DNA from: a bacterium
GTDB lineage: Bacteria; Patescibacteriota; Microgenomatia; UBA1406; GWC2-37-13
Assembly: GCA_021833625.1 (NCBI GenBank)
Contig: JAKBEU010000002.1
Coordinates: 62,001 to 126,000 of the forward strand
DNA: 64,000 nt
Reading direction: 5' to 3'
In this document: positions 33,633 to 43,588 of the stretch, piece by piece
How the letters are laid out: each line of letters starts with the position of its first letter
How positions within the stretch are numbered: the first letter of the stretch is position 1
The notes under the pieces: generated by a model
Database searches by the model: none
Seen by the model: only the letters and a program-made list of their open reading frames with translations
What the model was told of the DNA's origin: nothing
Program-made: the position numbers and the translations under genes

Positions 33633-34975
33633 TGGAAACGAGAACAATTTCAATAAAAGGGATGCACTGCAAGTCGTGTGAAATCCTTATAGAAGATGAG
33701 CTTAAAAAAATAAAAAATATAGGAAAAGTAGATATACATCATAAAACCGGAAAAGCGACTATCCAATACAAAGGAACAGTGAGCCAAACGGATATTGTGC
33801 AAGCGGTCCAGACCGCAGGGTATACACTCGGGGAAGAAAACAGCCTTGCGCTTTTTTCTCACAATAAGCAAGATTATATTGACTTGGGTATCGCGGCGAT
33901 AATGGTTACTTTGCTGTATTTGATTCTAAAAGAATTAGGAATTTTCAATTTAAATCTGATAGGACAAAATAACCTTAAAAGTTTACCGGTTGTTTTTATC
34001 GTTGGACTTACCGCCGGAGTTTCAACCTGTATGGCTCTTGTTGGAGGATTGGTGCTGGGAGTTGCAAGCAGATTTGCCCAACAAAATGAAAGTGCAAGCG
34101 TGGGGGAAAAGTTTATACCTCACATATTTTTTAATGCAGGAAGAATTGTGTCCTTTTTTATTTTAGGAGGACTAGTCGGTCTTATCGGATCGTTATTTCA
34201 ACTTTCTCCGATTGGAGCAGGCACTTTGGTTGTAATTGTCAGCGTTATAATGATTATATTGGGTCTGCAACTCATTGGCATATTTCCCCGACTTATGACA
34301 GTTTCTATCTCCCTACCAAAGGGAATAAGTAGGGCACTTGGAATTTCAAGTCACGGTAATAAAGCGTATTCGCATACAAACACAATGATGCTGGGGGCTC
34401 TTACTTTTTTTGTTCCGTGCGGTTTTACGCAGGCGGTTCAATTGTATGCAATGACGACAGGGTCATTCCTGCAGGGAGCAATTACATTGTCGGTCTTTGC
34501 ACTTGGCACAACTCCGGGGCTCTTAAGTCTTGGTGGTGCAACGTCTTTTATAAAGGGTAAGTCCGGGCTTTTGTTTAGAATTGTCGGACTTATTGTGATT
34601 GGGACAGCCCTTTTTAATATGAGGAACGGTCTCACGCTTGCGGGCATAAAAGCACAAATACGTACTCCACAGGTTGCACAAGAGGATGCAAATGTAAAAA
34701 TAGAAAACGGTGTTCAGGTTGTTCATATGGAACAGAATGCCCACGGATATTCTCCTAACAGTTTCACGGTAAAAAAAGGAATGCCGGTCAAGTGGATAGT
34801 TAAATCGGTTTATCCTTATTCATGTGCAAGTAGTCTTGTTGTTCAGAAGCTAAATATCCGGGCGCTTCTTACGGAGAAGGAGCAGGTATTTGAATTCACT
34901 CCCCATGAAAAGGGAGAAATACCATTTAGTTGTAGTATGGGAATGTATAGTGGGTCGATTGTTGTTTCAGAATAA
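33632..34975 (+). CDS. HMA domain - TauE/SafE-like membrane domain - cupredoxin-like domain fusion
   Basis: A protein of 447 residues with three parts. Residues 1-68 are a heavy-metal-associated domain with the Cu-binding GMHCKSC. Residues about 85-340 form a six- or seven-helix membrane domain of the sulfite exporter TauE/SafE (UreH_2/DsbD-like) class, with [12 protein letters not shown] and [10 protein letters not shown], where Cys residues sit in helices. Residues about 355-447 resemble a cupredoxin-like fold: [19 protein letters not shown] and the closing [11 protein letters not shown], with Cys and Met residues able to bind copper. It lies between csoR and copA, with 5 bases to copA. Likely it moves copper or electrons across the membrane for copper handling. 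Confidence 0.88.
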   Translation: METRTISIKGMHCKSCEILIEDELKKIKNIGKVDIHHKTGKATIQYKGTVSQTDIVQAVQTAGYTLGEENSLALFSHNKQDYIDLGIAAIMVTLLYLILKELGIFNLNLIGQNNLKSLPVVFIVGLTAGVSTCMALVGGLVLGVASRFAQQNESASVGEKFIPHIFFNAGRIVSFFILGGLVGLIGSLFQLSPIGAGTLVVIVSVIMIILGLQLIGIFPRLMTVSISLPKGISRALGISSHGNKAYSHTNTMMLGALTFFVPCGFTQAVQLYAMTTGSFLQGAITLSVFALGTTPGLLSLGGATSFIKGKSGLLFRIVGLIVIGTALFNMRNGLTLAGIKAQIRTPQVAQEDANVKIENGVQVVHMEQNAHGYSPNSFTVKKGMPVKWIVKSVYPYSCASSLVVQKLNIRALLTEKEQVFEFTPHEKGEIPFSCSMGMYSGSIVVSE

Positions 34976-34980
34976 AAGAT

Positions 34981-37239
34981 ATGAATAATAAAACAAAACT
35001 AAACTTGTCTCTCTCCGGTATGCATTGTGCATCATGTGCTCTTATCATAGAAAGATCGTTAAATAAGGTAGAAGGGGTTAAAGAAGCGCACACAAATTTT
35101 GCCGCAGAAAAAGCAACAGTCATATATGACGGGTCGGTCGTAAAAGAAAGTGCTCTTATCGATGCAGTAAAAAAAGCAGGATACCAGGCATATGTCGTTG
35201 ATGAAAAGGATGCTCAGACTGAAGTTGTGAGAAGAAAAAAGGAAACAAGCGCTTTATTCTATTCATTTGTAATAAGTCTTGTTTTAAGTATTCCGATGAT
35301 TTTTTTTATGTTGCTCAATTTTATTCCGGGTATTCCGGGCGGAATGAGCATACTTCCTTTTGCCGGCATTGTTTCATTCGTGCTTGCAACTCCCATACAG
35401 TTTGTAATCGGAGCGAGATTCTATAGGGGCATGTGGGCGGCACTCAGGTTGAAGACCTTCAACATGGACTCCCTTATTGCAATTGGGACGAGCGTTGCTT
35501 ATTTTTACAGTGTCGCAAATTATATTTCCTACTATCTTGCAACAAAATCAATAATAGGGCTGGGGGGGGAAATGATTCCCGAACTCTATTTTGAAACGGC
35601 GGCATTTCTTATTACGTTTGTCCTTTTGGGAAAATGGCTTGAAGGACAAGCGAAAAGTCACACATCGGATGCCATAAAAAAGCTTGCAAATCTTCAAGCA
35701 AAAACGGCACGGGTACTTCGAAACGGAAAAACTTTTGACGTCGCAATAGATACTGTTATTAAAGGAGATATTGTCTTTGTACGTCCTGGCGAAAAAATTC
35801 CCGTTGACGGAATAATAATAGAAGGAAGTTCTGCAATTGACGAGTCAATGCTTACCGGGGAAAGTCTCCCGGTTGAGAAGCAGATAAACGATACGGTAAC
35901 AGGAGGAACAATGAACAGGATGGGGAGTTTTGAGTTCAAGGTAACAAGAGTCGGTGCAGAAACTAAACTGGCACGAATTATTAAACTGGTTGAAGACGCT
36001 CAAGGTTCAAAAGCTCCCATTCAGGACTTTGCTGATACGATCTCTGCTTACTTTGTCCCAACGGTGATAGGAATAGCTCTTCTCACATTTATTGTGTGGT
36101 ATTTTTTTCTTGGTGCAACACTGTCTTTTGCTCTTATGACATTTACGGCAGTAATAGTTATCGCCTGTCCCTGTGCACTTGGTCTCGCGACTCCAACTGC
36201 CATAATGGTAGGGACGGGAAAAGGAGCGGAGAACGGCATCCTTATAAAAGGAGGGGAACCGCTTGAGGAGGCATGTAAAATAAACACGATAGTGTTTGAT
36301 AAAACAGGAACACTGACAAAAGGAACGCCTGAAGTGACGGATATAATTTCGCTAAACGGGGACAAAACAGATGAGGTGTTGTCCATAACCGCCGCGCTTG
36401 AGAAACATTCGGAGCATCCGCTTGCTGAGGCAATTTGTGAATATGCAAAAAAGGAAAAAGATTCACGTAAGTCAGTCACAGACTTTAAGGCCTTACCGGG
36501 ACTGGGAGTGAGAGGACAGATCGATAAGGTCGAATATTATTTCGGAAACAGAAAGCTTGTTAATACCGTTATCGGATTGCCGACGGAAAAAATTAACAAA
36601 AAGATGAACTTGCTTGAGGAACAGGGAAAAACCGTGATGATTCTTTCAAGTAAAAAAGAAATAATAGGACTCATAGGAGTAGCCGATACCGTAAAGAAAA
36701 CTTCAAAAGAGGCTATATCTCGGTTGAAAACAATGGGAATTGATACGTATATGATAACGGGAGACAATGAAAAAACCGCGCGTGCAATCGCCGCTCAAGT
36801 GGGAATTATAAACGTACTGTCTGAGGTGTTGCCTGAGGATAAGTCAGAGCAGGTGAAAAGACTTCAAAAATCCGGCAAAAAGGTAGCGATGGTGGGAGAC
36901 GGCATCAATGATGCACCGGCTCTGGCTCAAGCAGATTTGGGTATTGCGATGGGATCGGGAACCGATGTTGCGATGGAATCCGGGGGAATTGTTATCGTAA
37001 AGAATGATTTAACGGATGTGGTAAACGCCATTAATCTCTCCAAAGCAACCATTGCAAAAATTAAGCAGAATATGTTTTTTGCCCTTATTTATAATGTCCT
37101 GGGGATTCCTATTGCTGCCAGAGTACTTATGGGTGTGGGTATTATTCTGAAGCCCGAACTTGCCGGACTTGCGATGGCACTCAGCTCTATTTCGGTTGTG
37201 TCAAATTCGCTTTTACTCAACAGATGGAAGAAAGGATAG
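34981..37239 (+). CDS. copA: Copper-exporting P-type ATPase
   Basis: A protein of 752 residues. One N-terminal HMA domain has GMHCASC (Cys16 and Cys19). Eight membrane helices carry the Cu(I) site CPC (residues 396-398, in [12 protein letters not shown]). The phosphorylated Asp is D440 in [10 protein letters not shown]; the His-Pro motif SEHPLAEA, the actuator TGES and the hinge [10 protein letters not shown] are all present. This is the complete P1B-1 pattern of CopA, which pumps Cu(I) out of the cytoplasm. It is third in the csoR operon and ends 4 bases from the end of the convergent Lon-like gene. Confidence 0.97.
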   Translation: MNNKTKLNLSLSGMHCASCALIIERSLNKVEGVKEAHTNFAAEKATVIYDGSVVKESALIDAVKKAGYQAYVVDEKDAQTEVVRRKKETSALFYSFVISLVLSIPMIFFMLLNFIPGIPGGMSILPFAGIVSFVLATPIQFVIGARFYRGMWAALRLKTFNMDSLIAIGTSVAYFYSVANYISYYLATKSIIGLGGEMIPELYFETAAFLITFVLLGKWLEGQAKSHTSDAIKKLANLQAKTARVLRNGKTFDVAIDTVIKGDIVFVRPGEKIPVDGIIIEGSSAIDESMLTGESLPVEKQINDTVTGGTMNRMGSFEFKVTRVGAETKLARIIKLVEDAQGSKAPIQDFADTISAYFVPTVIGIALLTFIVWYFFLGATLSFALMTFTAVIVIACPCALGLATPTAIMVGTGKGAENGILIKGGEPLEEACKINTIVFDKTGTLTKGTPEVTDIISLNGDKTDEVLSITAALEKHSEHPLAEAICEYAKKEKDSRKSVTDFKALPGLGVRGQIDKVEYYFGNRKLVNTVIGLPTEKINKKMNLLEEQGKTVMILSSKKEIIGLIGVADTVKKTSKEAISRLKTMGIDTYMITGDNEKTARAIAAQVGIINVLSEVLPEDKSEQVKRLQKSGKKVAMVGDGINDAPALAQADLGIAMGSGTDVAMESGGIVIVKNDLTDVVNAINLSKATIAKIKQNMFFALIYNVLGIPIAARVLMGVGIILKPELAGLAMALSSISVVSNSLLLNRWKKG

Positions 37240-37243
37240 GGCG

Positions 37244-38314
37244 CTATGGAGCAAACTCACGATAGTTACCTTCGGTTATCGTGAAGTTAGTGCCTTTGCC
37301 TGAGACTATCTGGAATGCAGCTTTCCGTACAATCATCTCGATTTCCCGTTCCAAGCTGCGGATTCCCGGTTCAAAGCCAAGGGGACGGACTAGTTTCTCC
37401 CACATAGCATCATCAATAGTTATCTGGTTTGCAGACAGACCGGTTTCTTTCAGGAATTTAGGCAATACGAATCTCTTTCCTATTTCTATTTTTTCCGCAT
37501 CGTTGTAGGAAGGCATCTGTATGACCTCCAGTCGGTCAAGGACAGCACTTGCAATAGCACTTGTATTGTTTGCCGTTGCGACAAACAGTATCTGAGAAAG
37601 GTCAAAGGGATAGTCAATAAAATAATCAGTGTAGGTGGCATTTTGTCCCGGATCGAGAAGCTCAATAAGAACACCCATAATGGAAGAACGAGACTCGGGG
37701 GTACATCTGTCGAGCTCATCAAGAAGAATGACAGGATTTTTTGTACCTGCCCTGCGGAGAGCCTTCATTATCATGCCCGGCTCTGCCTCGGGAGACGTTT
37801 TTGACTGACCTCTCAAATCAGACGAGGAAGAGAGACCTCCAAAAGGAATACGCACGAGCTTGCGTCCCAACGCCTCGGCAATGGAAAGGGCGAACGTTGT
37901 TTTACCGGTACCAGCAAGTCCCACAAAGAAAAGGTTTGGGGCATGAAAGGAAGTATTGTTGGGATCTTTTTTTTGCAGGATAATAACCGACAGATACTCA
38001 AGAATCATTTCCTTTACTTTCTCCAATCCAAAGTGATTTTTGTCCAGGTATTCTTTTGCCTTGTTAATATCAAAGGTGTCCTGTGAAATGGTATTCCATG
38101 GGAGATGGGTAATCCAGTCGACGTATTTTGCGGTGATGTCCAGTTGGGCAAGATTTCCTCCATATTTGATGGTGAGGTTAATGCGTTCAATCTGTTCCAT
38201 CGCTTTTTCATACAAATAAGTAGGTAACTGCACTGATTGCAGTTGCTGCTTTAGTTTGTCAATTTCCGACAAACTATTTGGCTGATTTGTTTGATTAGCA
38301 GACGAAGTATCCAC
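37244..38314 (-). CDS. Lon-like AAA+ ATPase without a protease domain
   Basis: A protein of 356 residues with a GTG start. After an N-terminal helical segment resembling the end of the Lon N-region (AQLDITAKYVDWITHLPW), the AAA+ module carries Walker A GLAGTGKTT, Walker B VILLDELDRC, the second-region motif FVATAN and the arginine-finger segment LDRLEVIQMPSY, as in Lon. It ends after the small helical AAA domain (PGIRSLEREIEMIVRKAA). The Ser-Lys protease domain is absent and the next gene is copA, so it was not split off nearby. The Lon substrate-binding domain is also missing. It is divergent from groES-groEL; a chaperone-like unfolding role is an inference. Confidence 0.85.
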   Translation of the reverse strand: MDTSSANQTNQPNSLSEIDKLKQQLQSVQLPTYLYEKAMEQIERINLTIKYGGNLAQLDITAKYVDWITHLPWNTISQDTFDINKAKEYLDKNHFGLEKVKEMILEYLSVIILQKKDPNNTSFHAPNLFFVGLAGTGKTTFALSIAEALGRKLVRIPFGGLSSSSDLRGQSKTSPEAEPGMIMKALRRAGTKNPVILLDELDRCTPESRSSIMGVLIELLDPGQNATYTDYFIDYPFDLSQILFVATANNTSAIASAVLDRLEVIQMPSYNDAEKIEIGKRFVLPKFLKETGLSANQITIDDAMWEKLVRPLGFEPGIRSLEREIEMIVRKAAFQIVSGKGTNFTITEGNYREFAP

Positions 38315-38343
38315 TTGACAAAATGAGAAATCTTTATTATAAC
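38315..38343 (+). promoter_or_regulatory. groES-groEL promoter
   Basis: TTGACA (38315-38320), a 17-base spacer and TATAAC (38338-38343) form a strong housekeeping-type promoter about 38 nt before the groES ATG. The -35 begins right next to the GTG of the divergent Lon-like gene. On the minus strand TATAAT (38336-38341) overlaps the same -10 region and could serve that gene. No CIRCE inverted repeat is present. Confidence 0.7.
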
Positions 38344-38381
38344 TACAGTACTAAAAATCATTTTATAAATTATTTCGATTA

Positions 38382-38693
38382 ATGTCTATGACCAAAACAA
38401 GTGGAACCAAAATCAGTCCTTTGTTCGATTTCGTACTTATTAAACCTCTTACTGCCGAAACGAGAACTCCCTCGGGGATTGTCTTGCCGGACAGCGCCAA
38501 AGAAAAGCCTCAGGTAGGGGAAGTAATGGCAATCGGACCGGGTGCACATAATCCTGATGGGAAACTTATTCCTATGGTTGTTAAGAAAGGGGACAAGGTA
38601 ATGTATAAAAAATGGGGAGGAAACGAAGTGAAGGTGAATATGGAAGAATGGCTTCTTGTTGAACAAAAAGACGTAATGGCAATTGTTGAATAA
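38382..38693 (+). CDS. groS: Co-chaperonin GroES
   Basis: A protein of 103 residues. The GroES fold is clear: PLFDFVLIKPL, the mobile loop with TRTPSGIVLPDSAKEKPQVGEV, the roof segment and the C-terminal WLLVEQKDVMAIV. The heptameric lid closes the GroEL cavity during folding. A second ATG at 38388 would shorten it by two residues; no Shine-Dalgarno decides between them. groEL follows after 30 bases. The mobile-loop hydrophobic tripeptide that contacts GroEL (IVL) is kept. Confidence 0.96.
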   Translation: MSMTKTSGTKISPLFDFVLIKPLTAETRTPSGIVLPDSAKEKPQVGEVMAIGPGAHNPDGKLIPMVVKKGDKVMYKKWGGNEVKVNMEEWLLVEQKDVMAIVE

Positions 38694-38720
38694 TTTCATA
38701 TTACAATTTTTTACTAATAA

Positions 38721-40397
<1,677 letters not shown>

Positions 40398-40436
40398 GGA
40401 AAAAAGGGAGTAGGAAAGCGCACTAACCCTAAAAGG

Positions 40437-40462
40437 CCCCGTCAGAAATGGCGGGGTTTTTT
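40437..40462 (+). terminator. Intrinsic terminator after groEL
   Basis: A stem CCCCGTCA/TGGCGGGG (one G-U pair) with a GAAA tetraloop is followed by six T. Read on the other strand, the same stem is followed by CCTTTT, so it may also end the small minus-strand gene at 40461-40562. Confidence 0.9.
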
Positions 40463-40562
40463 ATTGATTGATGAGCCCGAGCATGGGAAGAACAAGAAGA
40501 ATGACGAGAGCGGAGACGAGCTCTGCGGCGATACCGGTTGAGTATTCTCCTGTTTCTTTCAT
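40461..40562 (-). CDS. Small membrane protein, 33 residues
   Basis: An open frame of 33 codons from ATG at 40562 to TAA at 40461 fills the gap between groEL and rubrerythrin. The peptide has a charged N-terminus (MKETGEYSTG) and one hydrophobic helix of about 20 residues (AELVSALVILLVLPMLGL). On the minus strand a TACTAT/TATAAG box lies a little more than 10 nt before the ATG, and the groEL terminator hairpin follows its stop directly. Single-helix proteins of this size are easily missed. I know no family for it. Composition, promoter-like box and terminator support it, but the short length leaves real doubt. Confidence 0.4.
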   Translation of the reverse strand: MKETGEYSTGIAAELVSALVILLVLPMLGLINQ

Positions 40563-40630
40563 ATGACTATAGCTTATAGTATTACAACATAGTATACATC
40601 ACGCTCTGAATATTTGTCAAATAGATTGTC

Positions 40631-41188
40631 TTAACGGACTAATCCAAGTGGCATGTACCATGAAAATGGCTTTTTACACACAGGGCAACTCATTGGAGGC
40701 TGTTTGCCCTTATAGATAAAACCACAATTGACGCATTTCCACTCAAGCTCTGCGTTTGAGTCGTAGAGTGTTTTGTCGTCCAGTTTTTTTGCGATGATGA
40801 TATAGCGCTCTTCATGCTTTTCTTCAACAAGCTTGAGGGATCCGAATAATTTTGCGGCTTTCTCATCCTTTTCTTCTATGGCAATCTTTTCAAAGTCAGG
40901 ATACATGGTTGTCCATTCGTATTTTTCCCCTTCTGCTGCCATTTTAAGATTGTCGAGTGTTTTTTTGAACGGTTCAATGGAAAGTTCTACGGGTGTTTTG
41001 ACCGGTCCTGTTATCAGTTCCGTTAACTCTTCCGCATGCGCCCGTTCGTTATCGGCGGTTTCTTCAAATATGCGGGCAATCCACTCCATTCCTTCTTTAC
41101 GTGCAAACTTTGCAAAAAACGTATATTTGTTTCGGGCCTGGCTTTCGCCTGCGAACGCTTTTAGCAGATTCTGTTGTGTTTGTGTCAT
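40631..41188 (-). CDS. rbr: Rubrerythrin
   Basis: A protein of 185 residues, close to the usual 190. The N-terminal four-helix domain has the diiron ligands in ESQARNKY, EETADNERAHAEE and LVEEKHEERY. The C-terminal rubredoxin domain has CVNCG and CPVCK, binding one iron. Rubrerythrins reduce hydrogen peroxide with electrons from NAD(P)H through small redox carriers, protecting oxygen-sensitive iron-sulfur enzymes such as the [FeFe] hydrogenase encoded at 57.8 kb. A promoter with both boxes lies upstream. The gene is monocistronic, divergent from the DUF1653 gene. Confidence 0.96.
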   Translation of the reverse strand: MTQTQQNLLKAFAGESQARNKYTFFAKFARKEGMEWIARIFEETADNERAHAEELTELITGPVKTPVELSIEPFKKTLDNLKMAAEGEKYEWTTMYPDFEKIAIEEKDEKAAKLFGSLKLVEEKHEERYIIIAKKLDDKTLYDSNAELEWKCVNCGFIYKGKQPPMSCPVCKKPFSWYMPLGLVR

Positions 41189-41196
41189 ATGAAGTT

Positions 41197-41225
41197 ATAG
41201 TACCAGATAACTTTTTATTCTTCAA
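41197..41225 (-). promoter_or_regulatory. Rubrerythrin promoter
   Basis: On the minus strand TTGAAG (41220-41225), a 17-base spacer and TACTAT (41197-41202) precede the rubrerythrin ATG by 8 nt. Spacing is ideal and the leader would be only a base or two long. Confidence 0.6.
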
Positions 41226-41249
41226 TACAGGGTGATACACTTAGTACAT

Positions 41250-41471
41250 ATGAAAATAAAACCGGGAGTATATAAACATTACAAAGGAAATAAATATAAG
41301 GTATTAAAAATGGTCCGGCATAGTGAAACCTTGGAAGAATTGGTCCTGTATGAAGCATTATATGAAAATAAATTGGGGAAGTTGTGGGTGAGACCTGCCC
41401 AAATGTTTGAAGAAACGGTTAAAGTCAACGGAAAAGAAGTTCTGAGGTTTGAATTTATAAGTGAAACATAA
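41250..41471 (+). CDS. DUF1653 small protein
   Basis: A protein of 73 residues from the ATG at 41250, chosen because TGATACACT (an extended -10) lies 8 nt before it. The motifs PGVYKHYKGNKYKVL, ETLEELVLYEALY and WVRPAQMFEETV are the full DUF1653 pattern, an SH3-like small beta domain of unknown function found in many bacteria. It shares the intergenic region with rubrerythrin, transcribed the other way. Its last codons come just before the start of the next gene. Family call is firm, function unknown. Confidence 0.85.
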   Translation: MKIKPGVYKHYKGNKYKVLKMVRHSETLEELVLYEALYENKLGKLWVRPAQMFEETVKVNGKEVLRFEFISET

Positions 41472-41478
41472 TTCAGTT

Positions 41479-41838
41479 ATGGACCAGCAAGATGATTATA
41501 AAAAGAAAGTCGAATTGTTTGAGACGATGGCTGAGGTTGAAGCAAAGGAAAAGAAAATAAAAGCGTCAGAGGGATACGGAAAAGCATATTTGCTCAGCGT
41601 TCTTCTTCCTCCGATAGGACTTTATTATTTTGTTAAATATCTTTTTTTTACGGGGGGTGAGGATGAAAATATTAAAGCGGGAATTATTTCACTTGTCCTT
41701 ACTATTGTTTCTCTTGTCGCTTCCCTCCTTTTGTTGGGAGGACTTTTGAATCAGCCATCTTCCTCGCAAAACCTTCAACTATTAAAGGATATGTCTTCTC
41801 CTGACAATCAAAAGCAACTTCTTGATTTGTATAAATAA
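41479..41838 (+). CDS. Small membrane protein of unknown function
   Basis: A protein of 119 residues from the ATG at 41479 (a GTG at 41461 overlaps the previous gene). It starts with a charged coiled-coil-like helix (about residues 4-32, rich in Glu and Lys), then two hydrophobic segments (about residues 38-58 and 66-90) separated by an acidic loop, and a polar C-terminus. This helix plus two-segment layout is seen in many small CPR membrane proteins; I do not recognise a named family. It directly follows the DUF1653 gene and is probably cotranscribed with it. It precedes the sulfur-activation gene, which has its own promoter. Confidence 0.6.
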   Translation: MDQQDDYKKKVELFETMAEVEAKEKKIKASEGYGKAYLLSVLLPPIGLYYFVKYLFFTGGEDENIKAGIISLVLTIVSLVASLLLLGGLLNQPSSSQNLQLLKDMSSPDNQKQLLDLYK

Positions 41839-41850
41839 CACCAATACTTT

Positions 41851-41868
41851 GTAAACGTTTACTATAAT
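41851..41868 (+). promoter_or_regulatory. Palindrome next to a -10 box before sat-cysC
   Basis: The perfect 12-base palindrome GTAAACGTTTAC (41851-41862) abuts TATAAT (41863-41868), which is 15 nt before the ATG at 41884. A symmetric site filling the -35/-10 spacer is the usual place of a repressor operator. The TATAAT is followed by GGGAG, a possible weak ribosome site. The binding protein is unknown. Confidence 0.5.
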
Positions 41869-41883
41869 GGGAGCTACAAAGAT

Positions 41884-43587
41884 ATGAAAGACCTTTTATT
41901 GAGAAGTCATGGAGGTGCTCTCGTGAATCTGTATGAAACAATAAAAGAGAATGAAAAACTGTTTAAGAACACTCTTCCGTATTTACCAAGACTCGTTCTT
42001 AATGAACGGCAGATATGCGACCTGGAGCTGATAATGAACGGAGGATTTTCCCCATTAAGTGGTTTTCTCAACGAAGACGAATATGTTTCGGTGATTACAA
42101 AAATGAGACTCCCGAATGGAATCTTGTGGCCAATTCCCATTGTACTGGATGTACACGGCAAGGATGTATATTCTGTTGGAGGTGATGTTCTTCTTTGTGA
42201 TACATTTGATAATCCGTTGGCCGTGATACGGGTTGAGTCGATATACAAATCCGATAAGGAGAAGGAGGCAAAAGCCGTATACGGTACAAAGAGTCAAGAT
42301 CATTTTGGAGTGAACTATTTGTACGGGAGAGTGAATGAGTATTGTCTTGGCGGAAAAATTTATGCGTTGCACAAAATAGAACATCTCGACTATCCCGATT
42401 TAAGATTGACTCCCGCGGAACTCCAGGCGTGGTTTTTTAAAAAAAACTGGAAACACATTATCGGATTCCAGACACGAAACCCTATTCACAAAGCACATTT
42501 TTCATTGATAAAAGATGCGGCAAAAAACGTTGGGGGAAAAGTTCTTATTCACCCATCTGTTGGGTTAACGAAAGACGGAGACATTGACGCGGTGACCCGT
42601 ATTAAATGTTATCAGATAATACAGGATAAATATGCGAAAGATTTCAGCAAGCTTAACTTATTACCTTTGGCGATGAGGATGGCAGGTCCGAAAGAAGCGC
42701 TCCTTCATGCGATAATCAGAAAAAATTACGGATGTACACATTTTATTATCGGAAGAAATCACGCGGACCCAGGAAACAACCGTCAGGGAATTCCTTTTTA
42801 TAAGCCGTATGAAGCTCAAGAGTTGGCTTGTCAGTTTGCAAAAGAAATAGGGATAGAGATTCTTTGTTATAAGGAGATGGTGTATGAAGAAAAAAGTAAA
42901 AAGTATGTCAGCGTCGACAATATTAAAAAAACCGATCGGGTAAAAAAAATATCCGGAACAGATTTTAGAAAAATGCTGTTTATGAACGAAAAAATCCCCG
43001 GTTGGTTTTCTTTTCCCGAAATAATAAAGTTTTTGAGAATAAATGCAAAATATAACAGGGGATTAACGGTCTTTTTTACCGGATTACCTTCATCGGGAAA
43101 GTCAACTCTATCAAGAAGTTTGGGGGCATATATTATGAATACGTATCATCGAAAAGTGACTCTTCTTGACGGGGACATTGTAAGAAAAAATTTGAGTAAG
43201 GGACTAGGCTTTAGCAAAGAAGACAGAAAAACAAACATAAGAAGAATAGGATTTGTGGCGAGTGAAATAACAAAGCACGGAGGGATTGCGCTTTGTGCAG
43301 CTATTTCTCCTTATAAAGATGCCCGAAAAGAAGTAAGGGACATTGTCTCCGTAAACGGAGTATATGTTGAAGTATATGTATCTACTCCCCTTGAACTATG
43401 TAAAGAACGGGACATAAAGGGACTGTATAAAAAAATGAAAGTCGGTCTTATAAAAGGAGTTACGGGAGTTGACGACGCATATGAGAGACCCATTAATCCA
43501 GAAATAACCGTTAATACGTCAGGAAAAACCATTAAACAATCGCTGCGTTTCATTACGGCGTATCTTGAAAAAAGAAAGCTCCTGTAA
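41884..43587 (+). CDS. sat-cysC: Bifunctional ATP sulfurylase / APS kinase
   Basis: A protein of 567 residues with two enzymes in one chain. Residues 1 to about 385 are a Sat-type ATP sulfurylase: SHGGALVNL, GFSPLSGFLNEDEY, the ATP-binding QTRNPIHKAH and the GRNHADPG motif (normally GRDHAGPG). Residues about 390-567 are an APS kinase: P-loop GLPSSGKST, LLDGDIVR, the switch with AISPYKDAR and a closing segment with PINPEI. Together they turn sulfate and two ATP into PAPS. The order Sat-CysC matches known fusions. A palindrome next to a -10 box suggests regulation. It is convergent with a CysD-like gene, one base apart. Confidence 0.95.
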   Translation: MKDLLLRSHGGALVNLYETIKENEKLFKNTLPYLPRLVLNERQICDLELIMNGGFSPLSGFLNEDEYVSVITKMRLPNGILWPIPIVLDVHGKDVYSVGGDVLLCDTFDNPLAVIRVESIYKSDKEKEAKAVYGTKSQDHFGVNYLYGRVNEYCLGGKIYALHKIEHLDYPDLRLTPAELQAWFFKKNWKHIIGFQTRNPIHKAHFSLIKDAAKNVGGKVLIHPSVGLTKDGDIDAVTRIKCYQIIQDKYAKDFSKLNLLPLAMRMAGPKEALLHAIIRKNYGCTHFIIGRNHADPGNNRQGIPFYKPYEAQELACQFAKEIGIEILCYKEMVYEEKSKKYVSVDNIKKTDRVKKISGTDFRKMLFMNEKIPGWFSFPEIIKFLRINAKYNRGLTVFFTGLPSSGKSTLSRSLGAYIMNTYHRKVTLLDGDIVRKNLSKGLGFSKEDRKTNIRRIGFVASEITKHGGIALCAAISPYKDARKEVRDIVSVNGVYVEVYVSTPLELCKERDIKGLYKKMKVGLIKGVTGVDDAYERPINPEITVNTSGKTIKQSLRFITAYLEKRKLL

Positions 43588-43588
43588 G

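Noticed and set aside
38315-38381. CIRCE (HrcA) operator before groES
   Set aside because: The region was read for TTAGCACTC and its inverted copy and neither is present; only a housekeeping promoter is seen.
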